Shown piece by piece: positions 42,233-53,000 of a DNA stretch of 64,000 nucleotides. The stretch is taken from NCBI GenBank assembly GCA_037043015.1, contig CM073323.1, forward strand, positions 12,955,758 to 13,019,757, in the 5' to 3' direction. This DNA is from Bryum argenteum (lineage: Eukaryota > Streptophyta > Bryopsida > Bryales > Bryaceae). Positions within the stretch are counted from its first letter, which is position 1, and each line of letters opens with the position of its first letter. Made by a program: the position numbers and the translations under genes. Below the pieces are notes generated by a model. It had not been told where the DNA came from, searched no databases, and saw only the letters and a list, made by a program, of their open reading frames with translations.

Positions 42233-45200
42233 TTACTTCTTCTGAAGCGGTTCAGAAGTGTCACTGTCGTAGTCATAAACCGGAACCGAGTCGCCGCTGT
42301 CTTCTTCAAAAGCGGTACCATCCACGTATGCCGATAAAAGTCCGTCAAATATCTCTTCATCAGCTTCAACAGCAATGAGATGACGGTTCGATCGCGCGCA
42401 GGCAATCACGGAAGCACCTACATACCAGCAACCAACATCAAAACTACAATATTGCAGAAGTTGAATGAGAGTTGGTATTAGCAACAACTAACCAGTACTA
42501 GGGCTCCAGTCAAAGACGATTCCCCGCTCGTCTGTGAGAGAATCAATAAAACACTGGATGAAGGAGGGATCCTTCTCTCGCGAGCCACGCCACGGAGTAC
42601 CATCTTCCTTCTTACGAATGGACTCATTGCTCGCAAAATTGAAAACATGGTCCTCCTCGTCCGGAAGAATGGGTACACCCGCGTACTCTTTCGCAACCTG
42701 TCTAATGGAGAATCTCGTGGCAAAAGACTTCCGAACAAATACCTTGATGTGGAAGTTGTGAGTCTGCAGAATTGAATAGATGAGAGAGATTTAAAGAAAC
42801 GTTGTAAATAATCATGAATGATGATTTGAATGCAAAATGAAGACCATACCGTTTTCACGTGGGGGTTCGTCGATGCCATTGGCATGGGATTATATCCCCA
42901 CCAATCTCGCACCATTCGGAATTCAAAAGCCTTAGACTCCGCATCCAAAGCTTTCTCAACTCGACGGTCCTTGGGATGCATAACCAGTATCGCACCCTCG
43001 TCTGTCAAGTTGTAGAAAGCAAAAAAGAACACACTCTCGAAGTAGCTTTTCTCTCGCTTGTTCCATGAAGGGATATCGACTGGCGACACGTCCGGCACGG
43101 GTAAGTTCTCGGGAACGTCTGCGTAGATGAGATCAATGCCGGGATGCGGGTGTTTGGTGCCCATCTCCTTACATGGGTACTTCCTGTCCTTGCCAATCTT
43201 TCGAAATCACAAAAAGTTAGGCATGTTATAAACGATATGTTCCAAACAGAAATTCAGAACTAAAAGAAAGTAATAAGAGATTTACGGTATAATACCTTTC
43301 TGATGTGGTTAATGATGTCCATGACTTGCGTGTCCCAATCTTTTGTTTCATGAGCTGCCTTTTGAATGGAAGCCCCAATATCCCCTTTTTCCAAGTACAT
43401 CGGGAGAGATATAGTAATCTCAGAAGACAAGCACTCTCCAACATGCTTCGGTTCAAGAAATGGCAGTGAAGCGAACTTCTTTCCGGAGTTGTGGTCAGCA
43501 GTGAAAGATTGCGGAGGGGACCCCGAATTCGTAAGAGCGCCTACAGAAATCTGAGTCAATGGTCGACCGCGTCTACCTGCATTGTTGGTCGCTCCATCTG
43601 AAGCCTGAGTCAAATCAGCTTCTTCTGGACCTGCAACGTCTTGATGGAGCGGACCGATTTCATCGGGTTCTTGGTCGAGATCAACGACAGGCTCCGCAGC
43701 GGCGTTGCGACGCTTTCTGTTTGCTCGGGTTCTAGGTTGTGGAACCGGTGAAGGTGGTTCGGAGGATGAGACAGGTGCGCTTGGTAAAATGGAGACGTCT
43801 TCGTCGTCATCGTCATCGATCTCCATAGCTGCATTGCCTGTTGTGTTGGAAGTGAGGTTGCGAAGCAGATGTCTCTCTTCCTTGTGCACAAAGTTATCGT
43901 TGCACTCTAGGAACCAACCACCGGTCAGCAACTGTGAGTTGGAAAAGCGACTCTGTTGGGCTTTGGAGAAGATGCTCGATGGATCATTTGAGACGGTTAC
44001 GTCCTCGAGCTCAGCTGGAATGGACCAGGAAGCCAAGGCTCCTTTGCCAACAAGCTCCTGTTTCAAGTACCTATAGTGAAGTAAACATATTACAATGACA
44101 ACATTCAGTAGAGCGTATTGGTAATCAGCGAAATGTGTAGGAAATTAAAAAGTTAAGTAAATACATACCGAAATAAGAGCCGTTTAGTAGTAACCTTGCC
44201 ACCACTAATCTTCTGAATATCGGAACCCTTGATAAACTTGGGGCTGGCATTTTGAGCGAGGTAGTTCCCGAATGCCTTTTCCCATAAAAGCAATCTCCAT
44301 TTCTCAACATATGCGGATGGCTTTAGTACCGCATCCGACCACTGAATGGAAATGCTGCCATCCTCCAGAAGTTGTTGTATTCCACTTTCGAGAGATTGTT
44401 GTAACTGCAATGAAGTAGAACCCGTTAGGAATAAAAGATAGAGGATGACGACAGTATTGATTGGACAGAAGTTCAGTATAACGTACCTGAGCCCAGAGAG
44501 AAGCGCGATGCAAAAATGCAAGCAATGTTTTATCCTTCATAGGGCGTTCTACTGGGAAGTGGACAGATTTACGAACATCATCTGGCGCATTCCACCATTG
44601 GAGCCACTTTCCCTTAAAATCAAAGTGGACATTGGTGGTGGCTACCATATGCAGACGTTCGATTGTCATGTCGGGCTTCAGGTTTTGGCTGTAGTGAGAA
44701 TAGATCTGCATTAAAAACAAATTCAAGTAGATAATTTCAGTATTGATGAATAAGAGTATTGAATCTCATAAGGAATGAAGTAGCTTGAATTATTTACCTC
44801 TTTCGGGAATACTTTTCCAAGTTGGTTATTGGCCACAGCAACCATCTTGTCGAACTGCTTGCCACGAATGGATTTGATTTCCGTTTTAATGGCGTTATCC
44901 ATGGCACTCCAAACTCCTGGCCCTGTTTGCTTTTCTTTAGGGGTAGTGGCATAATAGGTAGCTTCTGCATTATCCGATGCTTTTGCTAACCTCCTCTACA
45001 TGGCACGGAAGTAGTAGTTAGAATTTGTAATGAAATGAGTATAGGATATCAGTGTTTAGTACGTATTCAGAAGTCTTACCGCATACAAGAATTTGACGAA
45101 GACGTCCAGAGTGACAGGATACCATGTTTCCTTTTTCGCTTTAGCGTTTTTGCAAATTTGGTAATCCTCCGGGGTAATCAGATCCTTGAAATCTTCAAGT

Positions 45201-46168
45201 TTCAACTTACCGAATTTCCTCATGCGTTGAAGCTTTGCACATAAACTGTCTTCGACATGGTCATGTTCGGTAGACCTAATCATCAAAAACAGATATGAGA
45301 ATACGTCGAGGTTACAAAGTTATGAGAAAAAATTTACTGAAAGAATGGTTTCAAGTACTAACCAATTGATGTCATTCATGGCGTCAAGAAGAAGATTGCT
45401 TTGACCGCGAGCATCGAGAACGATGCAATCAACTGAGATGTACCATGATGGATCCATCAGGTGGTACTTCTCAATGTGACGCATCCACGCCGTCACACGG
45501 TGATTGCCTTCGTATACGTAGAAATATTTACCACTGAGATCATGAAGATCAGGATCCGACATCAAAGTCTTCTCGAAATCTTCATTGGCAGCTCTCCATA
45601 GCGGATTCTTCCACACACCGTCTTCTGCATCAACCTCTTTTTCTCTTCCTTTTCTATCGAATGGAGATACATACATTACCCGATCTCCATCTCGGTAACC
45701 CTTGTTGAACTCGAGTTCTTGCTCAGAGATAGGTCGCACTTTTGGATAACACAGCAGACGGCATAGTGGAATGAGCAGACGGGACTTCTTAACAGGTTTG
45801 AAATGGAACCTGTTAATGATTGCAATGGAATCACTCTTGTGAATCATTCGCATCTCGTTCGCACTCCATCCGGGGTCTTTGTTTTGGAGATGAGGGGGCA
45901 TGTGAACTATGCCGACGTTGATACTCCCTGGCAAAGGAGATTCGTTGTCGTCTGAGAGCGACTCATGTTCATCGAGATCTTGCAAAGTCCTTGGAGGAGA
46001 ATCGGGCGCAATAGGAGTATCGCGCGGCACTCTAAGAGAGATGTCTACGACGTCTTCTAGAGGGACGACTGTGTTGTCATCTTCAGCGGGAGCAGGAGTT
46101 GTTTGGATGTTTTCAGAAGGTGTGGTATCTTCTTCGTCTACAGGAGATTGCATCTCGGATATATTCAT
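42233..46168 (-). CDS. ParB-like / beta-order methyltransferase-like protein, intact copy (1077 aa)
   Basis: Exons in order of transcription: 46168-45363, 45275-45080, 44995-44798, 44705-44487, 44404-44169, 44070-43296, 43197-42850, 42763-42493, 42417-42233. All introns are GT-AG, and the lengths sum to 3234 nt (1077 codons plus stop) with consistent phases. The N-terminal acidic region (1-85) is followed by a ParB-like domain (about 90-265) with YVYEGNHRVTAW (EGNHR at 220-224), the nucleotide-binding box of ParB/Srx folds. Residues 269-552 are a conserved helical-looking region with WLQWWN and no family I know. 552-810 is a linker with DDDDDED and basic RANRKRRN. 811-1020 resembles an amino-methyltransferase in beta order: motif IV position IYADVPENLPVPD (D837), then motif I position IVFDWSPSTG (D1011) and RHLIAVE. 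The DPP(Y/F/W) box is D-V-P-E, so activity is doubtful. Start chosen at the ATG right after an AG acceptor, shared by all copies. Confidence 0.8.
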
Positions 46169-46297
46169 CTGACAATTCAAGAAACAAAATACAACATCGC
46201 ACAAGAATAATAAGAAAAAATCGAGGTAGTGAATATTAGTTCAAACATAAAGATTGTAAGAAAAACAATATACGTCTCAAGTAATGTTATTATGAAA

Positions 46298-46615
46298 CTA
46301 TTTGGATTTTAACTTCGCTGCAAGACGTGGTGAACGACGTGGTGTAATTCTAGCTAACGCCCTGGATTCGTTTCGACGAGCTTTCACTCGAGTGTAGTAA
46401 TTGCGCATGTAATCTGCTCTTGCAACTCCATCAACGTATACACTTGGAGTGTTACGGACAGGAGGGGCAGGAGGCAGAGTTTCGGGAACCGATGTCAGGG
46501 CTACTACTAAACGGCGAGACTCTACTACAGCCATAACATGAGCTTTCATAGCCGATAAGTCGCTGTCGGCATCAGATTCTTCCTCCATAGATACAACTTT
46601 AAGTGTCAATGGATC
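46298..46615 (-). CDS. Small basic protein with RRSPRL tail, copy in element C
   Basis: The exon starts after a TTGCAG acceptor (46616 side) with DPLTLKVVSMEEESDADSDL and ends in a basic TPRRSPRLAAKLKSK before the stop. It is about 60% like the copy at 31237-31554 by eye; the acidic start, the Pro-rich APPVRNTPSVYVD and the basic tail are all kept. Its first exon is not identified; a start at 46636 would lie inside the probable intron. The stop lies 130 bases before the ParB-MTase ATG, so the two could come from one transcript by alternative splicing, or be separate genes. Function unknown; nuclear or nucleic-acid binding is a guess from charge. Confidence 0.6.
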   Translation of the reverse strand, partial: DPLTLKVVSMEEESDADSDLSAMKAHVMAVVESRRLVVALTSVPETLPPAPPVRNTPSVYVDGVARADYMRNYYTRVKARRNESRALARITPRRSPRLAAKLKSK

Positions 46616-46636
46616 CTGCAATAACACGTAGAACAC

Positions 46637-47015
46637 TCAACATTAGTATGTACAGAAATTCACATACAATGAACATCACTAATAATATATTACAATATAT
46701 CAAACCACCTTGCCCCAGTAGTAAACAAGGTACACAAAAAACATATCGATATTCCACATAAATTAAAGCTATAAGGCCTTTGAACGCTCGTGATCGCATC
46801 ACATCATGACTCTGAATTCTACTTATCCTTGACATATAATAAAGGCGACAAAATGATGAACATTAGAAATAGGTCCTTGACCAACTGAATGTCTATCAAA
46901 AAGGTAATATTGCAGAGTCTCATCAAATACAAACACCGAGCTTCACAAATGGTGTCCTCTCCGTAGCACTCATCCGAGGTCCCTGATCAGTGATGCCGAC
47001 ACCCTCGAATATCCA
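46637..47015. other. Upstream flank of element C genes and junction with the satellite
   Basis: AT-rich until about 46900, then a short GC-rich run-in (GATGCCGACACCCTCGAA at about 46993) that is a degraded first satellite unit. No transposon terminus was found here, so the left part of element C is missing, or the satellite arose inside it. Confidence 0.5.
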
Positions 47016-50000
47016 GTGCAAAGTTTACAGCACGAACCTCCATGCCGACACAATCCTCGGGCAACCCCGGTGCAAGCAAGAATCAAAACGAGCAGGGACA
47101 CCATCACGATGACCATCACTTATCAAACTGGCCCCAAGGGTTGCAACCTTGCGGTACCGCAGGGTAGCATCGAGGAGCAAAAAGGAGACCATCACGAAGA
47201 CCATCAAGCATGTAACTGCCCCCCCAGGGGGTGCAGCCTTGCGGTACCGCAGGGTACCATCGAGGAGCCAAATCGACAACCACGACATGACGAAGAACAT
47301 CAGCACACCCTTCCCGAGGCACTCGTGGGAGCCCTGTCTGGGATGCCGACACCCTCCCAAGGCAAGCAAGAATCAGGACAAGCAAGGAGACCATCACGAT
47401 GACCATCACTTATCAAACTGGCCCCAGGGGTTGCAGCCTTGCGGTACCGCAGGGTAGCATCGAGGAGCAAAAAGGAGACCATCTTGAATACCATCAAGCA
47501 TATAACTGCCCCCCCAGGGGGTGCAGCCTTGCGGTACCGCAGGGTACCATCGAGGAGCCAAATCGACAACCACGACATGACGAAGAACATCAGCACACCC
47601 TTCACGAGGCACTCGTGGGAGCCCTGTCTGGGATGCCGACACCCTCCCGGTGCAAGCAAAAATCAAGACGAGCAGGGAGACCATCACGAAGACCATCGAG
47701 CATGTATCTGCCCCCCAAGGGGGTGCAGCCTTGCGGTACCGCAGGGTACCATCGAGGAGCCAAATCGACAACCACGACATGACGAAGAACATCAAAGACA
47801 CCCTTCCCGAGGCACTCGTGGGAGCCCCATGCAGGATGCCGACACCCTCCCGGTGCAAGCAAGAATCAAGACGAGCGGGGAGACCATCACGAAGACCATC
47901 AAGCATGTAAATCGCCCCCGGTGCGCGGCCTTCTTGATACCGCAGGTACCATCGAGGAGCCAAATCGACAACCACGACATGACGAAGAACATCAAAGACA
48001 CCCTTCCCGAGGCACTCGTGGGAGCCCATGTCTGCATGCCGACACCCTCCCGGTGCAAGCAAGAATCAAGACGAGCAGGGAGACCATCACGAAGACCATC
48101 AAGCATGTAACTGCCCCCCTAGGGGGTGCAGCCTTGCGGTACCGCAGGGTACCATCGAGGAGCCAAATTGACAACCACGACATGACGAAGAACATCAAGA
48201 CACCCTTCCCGAGGCACTCGTGGGAGCCCATGTCAGGATGCCGACACCCTCCCGGTGCAAGCAAGAATCAAGACGAGCGGGGACCATCACGAAGACCATC
48301 AAGCATGTAATCGCCCCCCGGGTGCGGCCTTGCTTGATCCGCAGGTAGTACCATCGAGAGCCAAATCGACAACCACGACATGACGAAGAACATCAGCACA
48401 TCCTTCCCGAGGCACTCGTGGGAGCCCTGTCTGGGATGCCGACACCCTCCCGGTGCAAGCAAGAATCAAGACGAGCAGGGAGACCATCACGAAGACCATC
48501 AAGCATGTAACTGCCCCCCCAGGGGGTGCAGCCTTGCGGTACCGCAGGGTACCATCGAGGAGCCAAATCGACAACCACGACATGACAAAGAACATCAGCA
48601 CACCCTTCCCGAGGCACTCGTGGGAGCCCCATGCAGGATGCCGACACCCTCCCGGTGCAAGCAAGAATCAAGACGAGCAGGGAGACCATCACGATGACCA
48701 TCACTTATCAAACTGGCCCCAGGGGTTGCAGCCTTGCGGTACCGCAGGGTAGCATCGAGGAGCAAAAAGGAGACCATCTTGAAGACCATCAAGCATATAA
48801 CTGCCCCCCCAGGGGGTGCAGCCTTGCGGTACCGCAGGTTACCATCGAGGAGCCAAATCGACAACCACGACATTACGAAGAACATCAGCACACCCTTCCC
48901 GAGGCACTCGTGGGAGCCCTGTCTGGGATGCCGACACCCTCCAGGTGCAAGCAAGAATCAAGACGTGCAGGGAGACCATCACGATGACCATCACTTATCA
49001 AACTGGCCCCAGGGGTTGCAGCCTTGCGGTACCGCAGGGTAGCATCGAGGAGCAAAAAGGAGACCATCTTGAATACCATCAAGCATATAACTGCCCCCCC
49101 AGGGGGTGCAGCCTTGCGGTACCGCAGGGTACCATCGAGGAGCCAAATCGACAACCACGACATTACGAAGAACATCAGCACACCCTTCCCGAGGCACTCG
49201 TGGGAGCCCTGTCTGGGATGCCGACACCCTCCCGGTGCAAGCAAGAATCAAGACGAGCAGGGAGACCATCACGATGACCATCACTTATCAAACTGGCCCC
49301 AGGGATTGCAGCCTTGCGGTACCGCAGGGTAGCATCGAGGAGCAAAAAGGAGACCATCTTGAATACCATCAAGCATATAACTGCCCCCCCAGGGGGTGCA
49401 GCCTTGCGGTACCGCAGGGTACCATCGAGGAGCCAAATCGACAACCACGACATGACGAAGAACATCAGCACACCCTTCACGAGGCACTCGTGGGAGCCCT
49501 GTCTGGGATGCCGACACCCTCCCGGTGCAAGCAAGAATCAAGACGAGCAGGGAGACCATCACGAAGACCATCAAGCATGTAAGTGCCCCCCCAGGGGGTG
49601 CAGCCTTGCGGTACCGCAGGGTACCATCGAGGAGCCAAATCGACAACCACGACATGACGAAGAACATCAGCACATCCTTCCCGAGGCACTCGTGGGAGCC
49701 CTGTCTGGGATGCCGACACGCTCCCGGTGCAAGCAAGAATCAAGACGAGCAGGGAGACCATCACGAAGACCATCCAAAGATGTAATCGCCCCGAGGGTGC
49801 GGCCTTCTTGGTACCGCAGGTACCATCGAGGAGCCAAATCGACAACCACGACATGACGAAGAACATCAAGACACCCTTCCCGAGGCACTCGTGGGAGCCC
49901 TGTGCAGGATGCCGACACCCTCCCGGTGCAAGCAAGAATCAAGACGAGCAGGGAGACCATCACGATGACCATCAAGCATGTAACTGCCCCCCCAGGGGGT

Positions 50001-53000
50001 GCAGCCTTGCGGTACCGCAGGGTACCATCGAGGAGCCAAATCGACAACCACGACATGACGAAGAACATCAAGACATCCTTCCCGAGGCACTCGTGGGAGC
50101 CTGTGCAGGATGCCGACACCCTCCCGGTGCAAGCAAGAATCAAGACGAGCAGGGAGACCATCACGAAGACCATCAGCATGTAAATCCCCCCCGGGGTGCG
50201 GCCTTCTTGATGCCGCAGGTACCATCGAGGAGCCAAATCGACAACCACGACATGACAAAGAACATCAGCACACCCTTCCCGAGGCACTCGTGGGAGCCCT
50301 GTCTGGGATGCCGACACCCTCCCGGTGCAAGCAAGAATCAAGACGAGCAGGGAGACCATCACGATGACCATCACTTATCAAACTGGCCCCAGGGGTTGCA
50401 GCCTTGCGGTACCGCAGGGTAGCATCGAGGAGCAAAAAGGAGACCATCTTGAAGACCATCAAGCATATAACTGCCCCCCCAGGGGGTGCAGCCTTGCGGT
50501 ACCGCAGGTTACCATCGAGGAGCCAAATCGACAACCACGACATTACGAAGAACATCAGCACACCCTTCCCGAGGCACTCGTGGGAGCCCTGTCTGGGATG
50601 CCGACACCCTCCAGGTGCAAGCAAGAATCAAGACGTGCAGGGAGACCATCACGATGACCATCACTTATCAAACTGGCCCCAGGGGTTGCGGCCTTGCGGT
50701 ACAGCGAGGTAGCATCGAGGAGCAAAAAGGAGACCATCTTGAATACCATCAAGCATATAACGCCTTCCTGCCCCGGGGTGCAGCCTTGCGGTACCGCAGG
50801 GTACCATCGAGGAGCCAAATCGACAACCACGACATTACGAAGAACATCAGCACACCCTTCCCGAGGCACTCGTGGGAGCCCTGTCTGGGATGCCGACACC
50901 CTCCCGTGCAAGCAAGAATCAAGACGAGCAGGGAGACCATCACGATGACCATCACTTATCAAATCGCCCTGCGATTGCGGCCTTGCGGTACCGCAGCAGG
51001 TAGCATCGAGGAGCAAAAAGGAGACCATCTTGAATACCATCAAGCATATAACCGCCTGCCCCGGTGCGGCCTTCTGGTACCGCGCAGGTACCATCGAGGA
51101 GCCAAATCGACAACCACGACATGACGAAGAACATCAGCACACCCTTCACGAGGCACTCGTGGGAGCCCTGTCTGGGATGCCGACACCCTCCCGTGCAAGC
51201 GGGAATCAAGACGAGCGGGAGACCATCACGAAGACCATCGAGCATGTATCTGCCCCCCAAGGGGGTGCAGCCTTGCGGTACCGCAGGGTACCATCGAGGA
51301 GCCAAATCGACAACCACGACATGACGAAGAACATCAGCACACCCTTCCCGAGGCACTCGTGGGAGCCCTGTCTGGGATGCCGACACCCTCCCGGTGCAAG
51401 CAAGAATCAAGACGAGCAGGGAGACCATCACGAAGACCATCAAGCATGTAAGTGCCCCCCCAGGGGGTGCAGCCTTGCGGTACCGCAGGGTACCATCGAG
51501 GAGCCAAATCGACAACCACGACATGACGAAGAACATCAGCACATCCTTCCCGAGGCACTCGTGGGAGCCCCCGTGCAGGATGCCGACACGCTCCCGGTGC
51601 AAGCAAGAATCAAGACGAGCGGGAGACCATCACGAAGACCATCCAAGATGTAAATCGCCCCCGTGGTGCGGCCTTCTTGCGGTACCGCAGGGTACCATCG
51701 AGGAGCCAAATCGACAACCACGACATGACGAAGAACATCAGCACACCCTTCCCGAGGCACTCGTGGGAGCCCTGTCTGGGATGCCGACACCCTCCCGGTG
51801 CAAGCAAGAATCAAGACGAGCAGGGAGACCATCACGATGACCATCACTTATCAAACTGGCCCCAGGGGTTGCAGCCTTGCGGTACCGCAGGGTAGCATCG
51901 AGGAGCAAAAAGGAGACCATCTTGAAGACCATCAAGCATATAACTGCCCCCCCAGGGGGTGCAGCCTTGCGGTACCGCAGGGTACCATCGAGGAGCCAAA
52001 TTGACAACCACGACATGACGAAGAACATCAGCACACCCTTCCCGAGGCACTCGTGGGAGCCCTGTCTGAGATGCCGACACCCTCCAGGTGCAAGCAAGAA
52101 TCAAGACGTGCAGGGAGACCATCACGAAGACCATCAAGCATGTAATCGCCCTGTGGGTGCGCAGCCTTCTTGCGGTACCGCAGGGTACCATCGAGGAGCC
52201 AAATCGACAACCACGACATGACGAAGAACATCAGCACACCCTTCCCGAGGCACTCGTGGGAGCCCTGTCTGGGATGCCGACACGCTCCCGGTGCAAGCAA
52301 GAATCAAGACGAGCAGGGAGACCATCACGAAGACCATCAAGCATGTAACTTGCCCCCGGGTGCGGCCTTTGGGATACCGCGCAGGTACCATCGAGGAGCC
52401 AAATCGACAACCACGACATGACGAAGAACATCAGCACATCCTTCCCGAGGCACTCGTGGGAGCCCTGTCTGGGATGCCGACACCCTCCCGGTGCAAGCAA
52501 GAATCAAGACGAGCAGGGAGACCATCACGAAGACCATCAAGCATGTAACTGCCCCCCCAGGGGGTGCAGCCTTGCGGTACCGCAGGGTACCATCGAGGAG
52601 CCAAATCGACAACCACGACATGACAAAGAACATCAGCACACCCTTCCCGAGGCACTCGTGGGAGCCCTGTCTGGGATGCCGACACCCTCCCGGTGCAAGC
52701 AAGAATCAAGACGAGCAGGGAGACCATCACGATGACCATCACTTATCAAACTGGCCCCAGGGGTTGCAGCCTTGCGGTACCGCAGGGTAGCATCGAGGAG
52801 CAAAAAGGAGACCATCTTGAAGACCATCAAGCATATAACTGCCCCCCCAGGGGGTGCAGCCTTGCGGTACCGCAGGTTACCATCGAGGAGCCAAATCGAC
52901 AACCACGACATTACGAAGAACATCAGCACACCCTTCCCGAGGCACTCGTGGGAGCCCCTGTGCAGGATGCCGACACCCTCCAGTGCAAGCAAGAATCAAG

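Larger units (their letters stand above)
40986..46840 (-). mobile_element. Element C: minus-strand ParB-MTase transposon, right terminus visible
   Basis: The terminus at 40986 reads GGGGAAACCACCGGTGTGAGCG, then TGAGCGG heptamers to about 41055. This is the mirror image of the end of element 1 at 39193-39234, so the two elements lie tail to tail. The tail (41056-41890) has the inverted TGACGTCAGCCCTAAT at 41402-41417. The ParB-MTase gene and the small RRSPRL gene follow on the minus strand. The other terminus and a SWIM gene are not visible before the satellite begins at about 47020. The 9 bases before the terminus (GCATGCAAC, 40977-40985) should recur at the far end if it lies outside this window. 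Confidence 0.75.

Noticed and set aside
42478..43164. A 228-codon frame read straight through exons 7 and 8 of the ParB-MTase gene
   Set aside because: After the GT donor at 42849 the peptide loses family similarity, whereas splicing to 42763 restores it; the straight reading is an artefact.
18240..46840. A bacterial or viral contig, suggested by ParB and methylase-like domains
   Set aside because: Nine spliceosomal introns with conserved positions, nested plant transposons and 9/8/5/3 bp target duplications place the genes in a nuclear genome.
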